A stretch of DNA of 36,028 bases, from contig CAYYNB010000049.1 in assembly GCA_964472565.1 (NCBI GenBank), forward strand, positions 1 to 36,028, read 5' to 3'. The position numbers and the translations under genes are program-made. Within the stretch, counting starts at the first letter, position 1, and each line of letters opens with the position of its first letter. The stretch comes from DATAMF01 sp964472565 (GTDB lineage Bacteria; Chloroflexota; Anaerolineae; Aggregatilineales; Aggregatilineaceae). Positions 1-6,766 of this stretch are shown here, piece by piece. The notes beneath the pieces were generated by a model. It saw only the letters and a list, made by a program, of their open reading frames with translations, made no database searches and had not been told where the DNA came from.

Positions 1-33
1 GGGGACCTCATCGACCCGAACGATGCGCGCTAG
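1..33 (+). CDS. 3' end of an unidentified upstream gene (partial)
   Basis: Frame 1 is open from the first base and ends in TAG at 31-33, giving a tail GDLIDPNDAR. Eleven codons are too few to identify a family, and the open frame could be chance. It is listed because the window probably begins inside a gene on this strand. Confidence 0.3.
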   Translation, partial: GDLIDPNDAR

Positions 34-58
34 CCAAGCTGCGCTACGCCCCGAATAT

Positions 59-87
59 TTGATTAGTGTACTCGAAAGTGTTGTAAT
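59..87 (+). promoter_or_regulatory. Sigma-70-like promoter for the phosphatidyltransferase-lgt pair
   Basis: TTGATT at 59-64 and TGTAAT at 82-87 are separated by 17 bases, so a start near 94 would leave a leader of about 29 bases before the ATG at 123. Assigned by eye from consensus hexamers. Confidence 0.45.
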
Positions 88-122
88 TAGCAAGGGTTAG
101 CTTACACACAGGACAATAGTGC

Positions 123-740
123 ATGACACAACAAAAACCTCATTTTAACACGCTTACTGATCGTGCCCGTTACTACACGGGTGGCTTCACCACGGCGCTT
201 GGTCAGCGTGTCCACCAGATGGGGATTCACCCCGATGTGATTACCCTGGTGGGCCTCCTTATTGTCGCCATCTCAGCCTATGTGATTGCAACCGGCCATT
301 TTTTCTGGGGCGGTGTTATTATGCTCTTGGGCGCACCGTTGGACGCTCTGGATGGGGCGGTTGCGCGAGCAATGGGCCGCAAAGACAAGTTTGGTGCGTT
401 GTTCGATTCCACCCTGGATCGCTATGCGGATGGCTTTGTCTTCATTGCGCTGGCCTACTATTTCAGTGAGCAAGGCGACCAGGGGATGCTGTTGGTCAGT
501 CTGGCCGCATTACTGGGTTCGTTTCTAGTTCCCTATGTGCGGGCGCGCGCAGAAGGGTTACACTATGAATGCAAAATCGGCCTGCTCTCTCGGATGGAAC
601 GGGTGGCGATCATCTTCGCTATGCTTTTCACCGGGTGGATCGAGATTGGTGTGTGGATTTTGGCGATCTTTTCCAACATTACAGCTATTCAACGGGTGCT
701 GTATGTTCGCCGTCAGATGCAAGGAGAAAAAACAGCATGA
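123..740 (+). CDS. CDP-alcohol phosphatidyltransferase (PgsA/PI-phosphate synthase type)
   Basis: This 205-residue integral membrane enzyme would transfer a phosphatidyl group from CDP-diacylglycerol to an alcohol, giving a phospholipid headgroup. The CDP-alcohol phosphotransferase signature D-x2-D-G-x2-A-R-x8-G-x3-D-x3-D is visible around residues 75-100 (DALDGAVARAMGRK, then FGALFDSTLDRYAD). It holds the metal-binding aspartates and the catalytic last Asp. Several hydrophobic segments surround it. AGGA at 111-114 precedes the ATG. The stop overlaps the start of lgt (ATGA), so the two are translationally coupled. The acceptor alcohol (glycerol phosphate, inositol phosphate or another) cannot be told from the sequence, so no symbol is given. 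Confidence 0.9.
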   Translation: MTQQKPHFNTLTDRARYYTGGFTTALGQRVHQMGIHPDVITLVGLLIVAISAYVIATGHFFWGGVIMLLGAPLDALDGAVARAMGRKDKFGALFDSTLDRYADGFVFIALAYYFSEQGDQGMLLVSLAALLGSFLVPYVRARAEGLHYECKIGLLSRMERVAIIFAMLFTGWIEIGVWILAIFSNITAIQRVLYVRRQMQGEKTA

Positions 741-1597
741 ACTTTGATCGTCACGGGCTAGAAATTGGCCCGTTTGATTTATTTGGCTTAACCGTCAACC
801 CGACCTTTCACTGGTACGGCTTGATCATTGTCACCGGCATTCTGGCGGCTACGATGCTGGTTGCCTGGATGGCACGCCGGGATGACAAAGATAGCGATCA
901 TGTCTGGAACGGCGTGATCTGGGTGGTGGTGTTAGCGGTGATTTTTGCGCGGTTATGGCATGTATTGTTCCCCTCCGTTTCCTCGGTTGAGGCGGGACGC
1001 ACCGCTGAATGGTATCTGTCGCATCCCTTCGATTTGAATGATGGTCCGCTGATCATCTGGAGCGGCGGACTGTCAATTTTTGGTGCCGTAATCGGTGGTG
1101 GAATTGGTGTCCTGCTTTATGCCTGGCGGCACCGGTTGGATGTCTTGGAATGGCTCGATATGGCAGCCGTTGCCGTGCCGCTCGGACAGGCGATTGGTCG
1201 CTGGGGCAACTATGTCAATGAGGAACTGTACGGCGAACCCACCGATCTGCCCTGGGGCATCAAAATTGATGATGTGAATTATGCTGCTGGGACAAAATTC
1301 CATCCTCTCTTTTTGTACGAGTCCCTGTGGAATCTCGCATCTTTTGCGATTTTGTTGTTTCTCTGGGTCCGCTATCGGGATCGCTTCAAAAAAGGCGATT
1401 TTGTGCTGCTCTATGCCATCATGTATGGCATCGCGCGATTCTTCCTGGAATTCCTGCGCCTTGAAGTCACCATGTCAGGCGATATCAATGTTTCACAGGC
1501 ATTCAGCGCGGGCGCAGCTATTCTAGCGGCTATCATTCTTGTTTTTCGTCATCGCACTGAATTCCGTTCTCCACGCACCTCACGTGCAGCGAAATAA
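737..1597 (+). CDS. lgt: Phosphatidylglycerol-prolipoprotein diacylglyceryl transferase
   Basis: Lgt moves diacylglycerol from phosphatidylglycerol to the lipobox cysteine of prolipoproteins in the inner membrane, the first step of lipoprotein maturation. The family signature appears as GRWGNYVNEELYGEPT, corresponding to the conserved G-R-x-G-N-[FY]-x-N-x-E segment. The N-terminal HWYG segment and several membrane helices also fit. The frame is open upstream to 569, but the ATG at 737 is chosen because it gives a usual length (286 residues), has AAGGAGA at 720-726 ahead of it, and overlaps the preceding stop. Its partner enzyme makes phospholipid, the substrate class Lgt uses, so the pairing is sensible. 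A lipobox protein is encoded at 14105-15028. Confidence 0.96.
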   Translation: MNFDRHGLEIGPFDLFGLTVNPTFHWYGLIIVTGILAATMLVAWMARRDDKDSDHVWNGVIWVVVLAVIFARLWHVLFPSVSSVEAGRTAEWYLSHPFDLNDGPLIIWSGGLSIFGAVIGGGIGVLLYAWRHRLDVLEWLDMAAVAVPLGQAIGRWGNYVNEELYGEPTDLPWGIKIDDVNYAAGTKFHPLFLYESLWNLASFAILLFLWVRYRDRFKKGDFVLLYAIMYGIARFFLEFLRLEVTMSGDINVSQAFSAGAAILAAIILVFRHRTEFRSPRTSRAAK

Positions 1598-1615
1598 ACG
1601 ATACAATTACGAATT

Positions 1616-1654
1616 ATTCCCCTTTTCTCTACAAAGCGTTGGGACAAGGGGAAT
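1616..1654 (+). terminator. Possible stem-loop downstream of lgt
   Basis: ATTCCCCTT at 1616-1624 is the exact reverse complement of AAGGGGAAT at 1646-1654, with a 21-base loop. It lies 18 bases after the lgt stop and is followed by TTTCGG. The loop is long and the T-run short, so termination is only possible. Confidence 0.35.
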
Positions 1655-1699
1655 TTTCGGTAAACCTCAATGCAGAACCAGAGTGCGCCCTAAATCTAC

Positions 1700-1757
1700 A
1701 TTTTCCCCTCGGATAAGTTGTCGTCCCCCCCCTGTTTAGGCATTTTGAGGGGAAAAT
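1700..1757. repeat. Perfect 11-base inverted repeat with 36-base spacer
   Basis: ATTTTCCCCTC at 1700-1710 is the exact reverse complement of GAGGGGAAAAT at 1747-1757. The spacer holds a run of C (1725-1732). It shares the GGGGAA core with the stem-loop 45 bases upstream. It could be a structured RNA, a pair of protein-binding sites or an old element remnant. Confidence 0.55.
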
Positions 1758-2017
1758 CACAGGCTAATGGGTGGAGATGTTGGCAAAAAGTCCATTTCTG
1801 TGTCAAATCCAGGAGAGTTTATGACATGAAATATTGTTTCACGGTGCGAGAGTTGGAAAGGTGCGGCGAAGCGACCTGACTGACTCCAGGATAGCACGAA
1901 TGTTCGGGTGCGTCATGGTCGTGAATGATGAACTTGGATGGTAAATAATGTATGTGTTACAAGCCCGATCCTGCTAAAAATTCAGAAATTTTTCATACAA
2001 TTAGTCCTTACCTGCTA

Positions 2018-2045
2018 TTGGATTGCGCGATAACCCGGTTATAGA
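2018..2045 (+). promoter_or_regulatory. Promoter with overlapping palindromic operator for the ABC operon
   Basis: TTGGAT at 2018-2023 and TATAGA at 2040-2045 are 16 bases apart, about 40 bases before the ATG at 2086. The palindrome ATAACCCGGTTAT (2030-2042) lies in the spacer and enters the -10, the usual place for a repressor site. No regulator gene is adjacent. Confidence 0.45.
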
Positions 2046-2085
2046 ATTAAGTAGGTAGATGTGAGGCATAAAAAGGCTGTATGGG

Positions 2086-3045
2086 ATGATTGAGGCACAC
2101 GAACTGACGAAGTATTTCGATAAATTTCTAGCGGTTGATCACATCACCTTCAAAGTTGAACCGGGTTCTATCTTCGCTATTCTCGGTCCGAATGGCGCGG
2201 GCAAAACCACAACGGTCCGTATGTTAACTTCTATTCTCCGTCCCACATCCGGTTGGGCGAGTCTGGCCGGGTATGATGTCGTAAAACACCCCACTACGGT
2301 ACGTTCCAAAGTGGGCGTATTAACTGAGCAGCATGGCCTCTATGAACGGATGAAAGGGGCGGAATATCTCGACTTCTTTGCCCGAATCTATCACCTTTCG
2401 CCGGAAGCACGGGATAAACGCCCGCTTCAACTCATGGAGCATTTTGGGCTGTCGAACGCTCTGGACAAGCGTTTAGGGGAATATTCAAAGGGCATGAAGC
2501 AAAAATTAGCGCTGGTGCGCGCTATGCTGCACGATCCGCCCGTGCTGCTGCTGGACGAACCGACATCGGCAATGGACCCGCAAAGCGCGAAACTTGTCCG
2601 CGAAGCGATCAAGGATTTGCAACTTGCCGAGCGCACAATTGCTATCACCACGCATAACCTGACCGAAGCGCAGAGCCTCGCGGATCGAATTGCTGTCATC
2701 CGCAAAGGCCGGATCATCGCGAATGGGACGTTTAAGGAACTTTCCGAACGGTTTGTGGGCGCGCCGCTGATGGAACTCCACGTCACCGAACATCTCAACG
2801 GGGCGGCACAGGAACTTCAGGCGCTTGTGGAAGTGGTTGACCAGGGGGACGGCTGGCTGCGTTACCGTACCCCGAACCCACCCATTGACAATCCGAATGT
2901 GATCCGCCGGTTGATGGGCGCTGGGCTGAATATTGTCACATTGAGCGAAGTTACTCGCACGCTGGAAGATGTCTATTTGCAGATCGTAGAAGAAGACGAA
3001 GGGTTGGAGAAGAAGAACAATGTCCAGCATGACGGAGTCAATTGA
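2086..3045 (+). CDS. ABC transporter ATP-binding protein (NatA/CcmA-like)
   Basis: This 319-residue ATPase would energise the membrane protein encoded just downstream. Walker A is GPNGAGKTT at residues 34-42, the signature loop is YSKGM in the LGEYSKGMKQK segment near 135, and Walker B with its glutamate is LLLDEP near 160, followed by the H-loop in ITTHNLTEAQ. The degenerate YSKGM signature is common in ABC-2-type exporters such as NatA. About 90 residues follow the nucleotide-binding domain, a usual accessory tail. The ATG at 2086 has only a weak AAGG upstream. The 3' end overlaps the permease gene by 26 bases in another frame. The substrate is unknown; Na+, drug or lipid-type export is possible. 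Confidence 0.9.
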   Translation: MIEAHELTKYFDKFLAVDHITFKVEPGSIFAILGPNGAGKTTTVRMLTSILRPTSGWASLAGYDVVKHPTTVRSKVGVLTEQHGLYERMKGAEYLDFFARIYHLSPEARDKRPLQLMEHFGLSNALDKRLGEYSKGMKQKLALVRAMLHDPPVLLLDEPTSAMDPQSAKLVREAIKDLQLAERTIAITTHNLTEAQSLADRIAVIRKGRIIANGTFKELSERFVGAPLMELHVTEHLNGAAQELQALVEVVDQGDGWLRYRTPNPPIDNPNVIRRLMGAGLNIVTLSEVTRTLEDVYLQIVEEDEGLEKKNNVQHDGVN

Positions 3046-4528
3046 GCACCCCCTTATTGTTCAGCCCGATGCGCCTCAGAATATCCGTGAAGCCATCCGG
3101 CAAACCTTAGCAAATGCGATGATTATCACGCGCCGGGAAATGCGCGACAGTTTCCGCGACTGGCGTATCATGGCTCCTATTTTCCTGCTGACGCTGATCT
3201 TTCCCCTGCTCGCCAATATCATGACGCGTATGTTTATCGGCTTTTTCGAGGATAATGGGGCCGAGAACCTACTGCCGCAGTTGCTGCCGCTTATGCCTAT
3301 GATTGTCGGCTTTTTCCCCATTTCGATCTCGCTTGTGATCGCGCTGGAAACGTTTGTCGGCGAAAAAGAGCGGCTCAGCCTCGAACCACTGCTTTCCACG
3401 CCGCTGACCAACACCGAACTCTATCTGGGCAAAACATTCGCCGCCATGCTCCCCCCGCTGATGGCGAGCTACGCCGGCGTAACGATCTACATGAGCGGCC
3501 TTGTTTTTGGCGCGCAGCAGTGGCGGCCTCCCTTGATGCTGGTTATTCAAATTGTGCTGCTGACCACCGTGCAGGCCCTGGTGATGGTGACAGGAGCCGT
3601 CGTGGTATCGAGTCAAACCACCTCGACCCGTGCGGCAAACCTGTTGGCGAGTTTTATTATCATTCCCATGTCGATGCTGGTGATCTTTGAAAGTATCATC
3701 ATGGTGCAGCCCTACCGGCGCTATCTGCTCTGGTATGTGTCGCTAGGACTGGTGGTAACAGTGGTGCTGCTCATTCGCATGGGGGCGCGTATTTTCAACC
3801 GCGAAGAACTGCTGGGCCGCTCGTTGGATCAGCTTAATCTTCGCTGGGCCTGGCGCACTTTCTGGGCACAGTTCCGCGGCATAGATGGTAATTTCTCGCT
3901 GCGCCGTTGGTATCGTGAGAGCGTCTTCCCCGCCTTTAAATTATTAAAAATGCCCGCTGGAGTCACCGCGATCTGTTTGTTGGTCGCGTTTGTCGGTGGC
4001 TGGATCGCGGCAGGTGTTTGGACCGTCGATCTTAAACAATTCGAGGCAAATGACGAAACGCTGCTGGACCGGCTGCAATACTGGTTTGAACTCGGCCAGA
4101 ATAACCCGCAGTTAATCATTCTGGCGGTGGCGCAAAATATCCGCGTGCTGATTGCCGCAACCATTCTGGGAATTTTCACCTTTGGTGTGTTGGCGCTCAT
4201 CCTCGAAATGGTCCCCTTTGCGCTGCTGGGTTTCATTTTGGGGCAGGTCATGCTGAATGATCTGAGTCCAATCCCATTTTTGCTGGCCGTACTGCCGCAT
4301 GGGGTTGTGGAAATCCCGGCGATTGTGTTGGCCGGAGCCGCCGCGCTGCGCCTGGGGAGTATTATTACCCAACCACCCGAAAATATGACGGTGGGCGAAG
4401 CATGGCTGCGCGCGTTGGGTGACACCATGAAAATCGGCGTGGGAATCGTTTTTCCTATGCTGGTGATCGCGGCGCTGCTTGAAGTTTTGCTGACGCCGCG
4501 CGTGGTCGAACTTGTGTTATCCATGTAA
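3020..4528 (+). CDS. ABC-2 permease fused to a SpoIIM-like (DUF95) membrane domain
   Basis: This 502-residue membrane protein would form the channel for the ATPase encoded by the overlapping upstream gene. The first ~260 residues resemble NatB/ABC-2 permeases: a cytosolic start with RREMRDSFRDWRI, then helices around a segment FVGEKERLSLEPLLSTPLTN, the conserved E-x-x-x-x-T-x-x-P-L-L-x-x-P-x-x region. After a soluble linker (about 265-305) the last ~190 residues form a second membrane unit with NIRVLIAATILGIFTFG and LPHGVVEIPAIVLAGAAALR, which match the pattern of SpoIIM-family proteins (asparagine-arginine motif, then H-G-x-x-E). GGAGAAGAAG at 3006-3015 precedes the ATG. The ABC-2 half is well supported; the SpoIIM assignment is from motif memory. 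No spore genes are nearby, so a sporulation role is not implied. Confidence 0.8.
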   Translation: MSSMTESIEHPLIVQPDAPQNIREAIRQTLANAMIITRREMRDSFRDWRIMAPIFLLTLIFPLLANIMTRMFIGFFEDNGAENLLPQLLPLMPMIVGFFPISISLVIALETFVGEKERLSLEPLLSTPLTNTELYLGKTFAAMLPPLMASYAGVTIYMSGLVFGAQQWRPPLMLVIQIVLLTTVQALVMVTGAVVVSSQTTSTRAANLLASFIIIPMSMLVIFESIIMVQPYRRYLLWYVSLGLVVTVVLLIRMGARIFNREELLGRSLDQLNLRWAWRTFWAQFRGIDGNFSLRRWYRESVFPAFKLLKMPAGVTAICLLVAFVGGWIAAGVWTVDLKQFEANDETLLDRLQYWFELGQNNPQLIILAVAQNIRVLIAATILGIFTFGVLALILEMVPFALLGFILGQVMLNDLSPIPFLLAVLPHGVVEIPAIVLAGAAALRLGSIITQPPENMTVGEAWLRALGDTMKIGVGIVFPMLVIAALLEVLLTPRVVELVLSM

Positions 4529-4585
4529 TCATGTTATACCGCAGGGCGGGCATCGAAATCCCGCCCCGCTCAGCAGGACATCTTT

Positions 4586-5347
4586 ATGGCGCGTCTTATC
4601 ATTCTTGGATCAGCCGGGGCTGTGTCCGATGCTGACCATGACAATACCCATTTTTTGCTCCAGGGTGATCACGGCAGTGTGGTTTTAGTGGATTGTGGGT
4701 CCAATCCGCTCCACAAATTGCCTCGCTTTGGCCTTCAGGCTCACGATGTGTCAGAGATGATTCTGACTCACTACCATCCCGATCATGTCTCCGGCGTCCC
4801 GATCATGCTCATGCAAATGTGGTTAATGGGCCGGGCGTTGCCGCTCCACGTCTACGGGCTGCATCACTGCCTGGAACGTGTTGAGGCCATGATGTCGTCC
4901 GGTTATCTGTGGGAAACCTGGCCGGGGTTCTTTCCGGTAGCGTTTCACCGCCTGCCCGAACGAAGCGAACAGCTTGTGCTGGACAATGCCGATTTTCGTA
5001 TCACGGCGTGGCCCACCAAACATTTTATTCCCACAATTGGATTACGCATCGAAGTGAAAACGTCGGGCAAAGTAATCGGTTATTCCTGCGATACGGAACC
5101 GATCCCCAATATTGTTACGCTGGCCCAGGATGCGGATTTACTCTTACATGAGGCAGCCGGAACTGGCTATGGACATTCCAGCGCAACCGACGCGGGCGAG
5201 ATAGCCAGCGAAGCACGCGCTAAGCGGCTGGTGCTTATTCACTATAATGTCATCCGTGCGGACCCCCGCTTGCTGCTCGACGAAGCAAGCCAGACCTTCA
5301 GTGGACCGGTGGAGTTAGCCGAAGACTATTGCGAATACGAAATCTAA
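4586..5347 (+). CDS. MBL-fold metallo-hydrolase, RNase Z/arylsulfatase-like
   Basis: A 253-residue cytosolic hydrolase with two zinc sites. Visible ligands are THYHPDHVSG near residues 61-70 (H-x-H-x-D-H), a TKH histidine near 145, the aspartate in SCDTE near 170, and a final histidine in VLIHYN near 222. The segment GHSSATDAGEIASEA is typical of the RNase Z/ElaC branch, where the histidine and following helix contact phosphate. A long insertion at 85-125 replaces the usual exosite region, so tRNA 3' processing is not assured. AGGAC at 4575-4579 precedes the ATG. It follows the ABC pair by 57 bases and may be co-transcribed. Substrate unknown. Confidence 0.85.
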   Translation: MARLIILGSAGAVSDADHDNTHFLLQGDHGSVVLVDCGSNPLHKLPRFGLQAHDVSEMILTHYHPDHVSGVPIMLMQMWLMGRALPLHVYGLHHCLERVEAMMSSGYLWETWPGFFPVAFHRLPERSEQLVLDNADFRITAWPTKHFIPTIGLRIEVKTSGKVIGYSCDTEPIPNIVTLAQDADLLLHEAAGTGYGHSSATDAGEIASEARAKRLVLIHYNVIRADPRLLLDEASQTFSGPVELAEDYCEYEI

Positions 5348-5354
5348 CACAAGA

Positions 5355-5375
5355 AGGGAACCGCTTTGGATCCCT
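5355..5375. terminator. Possible short stem-loop between convergent genes
   Basis: AGGGAACC (5355-5362) pairs with GGATCCCT (5368-5375) with one mismatch and a 5-base loop. It sits between the hydrolase stop and the convergent 76-residue gene. There is no clear T-run. Confidence 0.3.
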
Positions 5376-5400
5376 GCTTGACGTGTTTCAGACCAGGCTT

Positions 5401-5631
5401 TTACGACACAGTCGCATCCGGTTTTCCAACAGGCATCTTCACCGGCTTCACGGTTGCGTGTAGAAAGGCAAAATCACCACGCATCGGCATCACCTCGTAA
5501 ATCTCTACGATCTCAAAGGTGCTCTTACCAATTTTGACATATCCCCCCACTTCAGGGCGTGCCAATTCATTGACAATCGCACCAGGATGCTCGCCGCCGA
5601 TGACTACATAGCTGACCTTATAAGTTATCAT
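5401..5631 (-). CDS. Hypothetical 76-residue protein
   Basis: I do not recognise this small protein. It is soluble-looking, with alternating beta-type stretches (ITYKVSYVVIGG, YVKIGKSTFEIVEIYEV, GDFAFLHATVKPVKMP) that suggest a compact beta fold. There are no cysteines, membrane segments or catalytic motifs. On the minus strand AGGAAAAAC lies just ahead of the ATG at 5631; a nearer upstream ATG is followed at once by a stop, so this start is preferred. It begins 28 bases after the end of the cyclic-nucleotide-binding gene and is probably in the same transcript, which hints at a shared process only. Confidence 0.65.
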   Translation of the reverse strand: MITYKVSYVVIGGEHPGAIVNELARPEVGGYVKIGKSTFEIVEIYEVMPMRGDFAFLHATVKPVKMPVGKPDATVS

Positions 5632-5659
5632 CGCATGTTTTTCCTATCCCCGAATCGCG

Positions 5660-6115
5660 TTAAATTTCGCCGCTGCCGAGGTCCAAATTACGATGACGAA
5701 GTTTGAATGATAAATCTGTCGCGAGGTTACGAATGACCACATACCCAATGGCAGTGTCGTTAGAGCAAAGCTGGTTAAAGTCTTCCCGACTAATCGAGTA
5801 GAGGATAGTTCCGTCCTGACAGCAGCGCACCGTAGCAGACCGCTTGCCCAGATCAAGCAGCGCCATTTCGCCGAACACCTGGCCGCGTCCCAGATACACT
5901 TCGCTGCGGGCAGTTTCACGAGGCGTCCGTTGGATGAGGATTTCGACCTGTCCCTCGCAAATGAGGTACATCTTCTCACCCTCGGTCCCCTGTTCTACAA
6001 TTACATCCTCGTCACGGTAATGTTCTTCCCGGCTGATGTCAACGAGACGTTGTAACTGCTCGTCGGTCAAGCCACCAAATAGCCCTACTGCCTTCCATAA
6101 GTCTAGTTGTGGCAT
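5660..6115 (-). CDS. Single-domain cyclic-nucleotide-binding protein (CRP-type fold)
   Basis: This 151-residue protein is one cNMP-binding domain with no DNA-binding helix-turn-helix. The phosphate-binding cassette is visible as GQVFGEMALLDLGKRSATV, with the G-E-x-A-L glutamate and the R-S-A arginine that contact ribose and phosphate in cAMP receptors. YLICEGQVEILI fits the beta-roll. The frame extends 14 codons further upstream, but the ATG at 6115 is chosen because GGTGAGGAT lies right before it. It may sense cAMP or cGMP and act through a partner, or the pocket may have drifted. It is transcribed away from the Hsp20 operon and followed by the 76-residue orphan. Confidence 0.85.
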   Translation of the reverse strand: MPQLDLWKAVGLFGGLTDEQLQRLVDISREEHYRDEDVIVEQGTEGEKMYLICEGQVEILIQRTPRETARSEVYLGRGQVFGEMALLDLGKRSATVRCCQDGTILYSISREDFNQLCSNDTAIGYVVIRNLATDLSFKLRHRNLDLGSGEI

Positions 6116-6145
6116 AATATCCTCACCTGGGTTAAGTGCATTGTT

Positions 6146-6174
6146 AGCATACACCAAGACGAGTTACAAGGCAA
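6146..6174 (-). promoter_or_regulatory. Sigma-70-like promoter for the cNMP-binding gene
   Basis: On the minus strand TTGCCT (6169-6174) and TATGCT (6146-6151) are 17 bases apart, about 30 bases before the ATG at 6115. Confidence 0.5.
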
Positions 6175-6229
6175 GCGTCACCGAATTTCCACTTATACCT
6201 CTATCAACACAATTCTAGCATTGATCTTA

Positions 6230-6259
6230 TTGAGTATGATTGGTGGGCTGTGGTATGAT
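6230..6259 (+). promoter_or_regulatory. Sigma-70-like promoter for the Hsp20-lon operon
   Basis: TTGAGT at 6230-6235 and TATGAT at 6254-6259 have an 18-base spacer, with a leader of about 55 bases before the ATG at 6323. I saw no CIRCE (HrcA) inverted repeat here, so heat control by that route is not supported by the sequence. Confidence 0.5.
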
Positions 6260-6322
6260 CTTTGAGGTATGGAGGTGAGCGGAAGGTACGTGCTCATCGG
6301 ACAGTGGTGATTTGGAGATTGC

Positions 6323-6766
6323 ATGTCAGACGAAAGCGCTCGTTACAATCAACCCACCGATGTAGACCCACAAGCCGAAGGGGGCGAAGGAATCCGGCGT
6401 TGGGTGATAGTTCGCCATGCCACCGTTTGGCATCCCCCCACCGACGTGTATGAGGTCAACGAACATCTGGTGGTGGTGGTCGAAATTGCTGGTATGCGCG
6501 ATGGTGATTTTAATGTCACGCTCCAGGGACAGCAGTTAACGATCAGTGGAGTACGCAGCCGGATGACCAGTCCCGACTCAGCCTATCACCAGATGGAAAT
6601 TCCTTTTGGCGAATTTCGGACTGAGGTGAGTTTGCCCTGGCCTGTCCTGCGCGATGAAGTGACCGCAACCTATCGTGATGGCTTTTTGCGTATAGAACTT
6701 CCCCATGCACCCGCTCAAAAGGTGCAAATTGTTAATGTGGATATTGCAGAATCGGACGAAGACTAA
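6323..6766 (+). CDS. Small heat-shock protein, Hsp20/alpha-crystallin family
   Basis: Hsp20 proteins form oligomers that hold unfolding proteins without using ATP. This 147-residue protein has an alpha-crystallin domain from about residue 35 to 130: PTDVYEVNEHLVVVVEIAGM, the beta strands with LTISGVR, and the closing ATYRDGFLRIELPHA, equivalent to the family's conserved A-x-x-x-n-G-v-L motif. The C-terminal I-x-I/V anchor is only weakly matched by VQIVNV. GGAG at 6312-6315 precedes the ATG. The stop codon abuts the lon start without a spacer, so holding and degradation of damaged proteins are encoded together. Confidence 0.93.
   Translation: MSDESARYNQPTDVDPQAEGGEGIRRWVIVRHATVWHPPTDVYEVNEHLVVVVEIAGMRDGDFNVTLQGQQLTISGVRSRMTSPDSAYHQMEIPFGEFRTEVSLPWPVLRDEVTATYRDGFLRIELPHAPAQKVQIVNVDIAESDED

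Larger units (their letters stand above)
1598..2085. other. 488-base intergenic region with inverted repeats
   Basis: No convincing gene is seen on either strand. The region holds a 9-bp stem-loop (1616-1654), an 11-base inverted repeat (1700-1757) and a promoter with an overlapping palindrome just before the ABC gene (2018-2045). Bases 1760-2017 show nothing I can assign. Confidence 0.6.
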
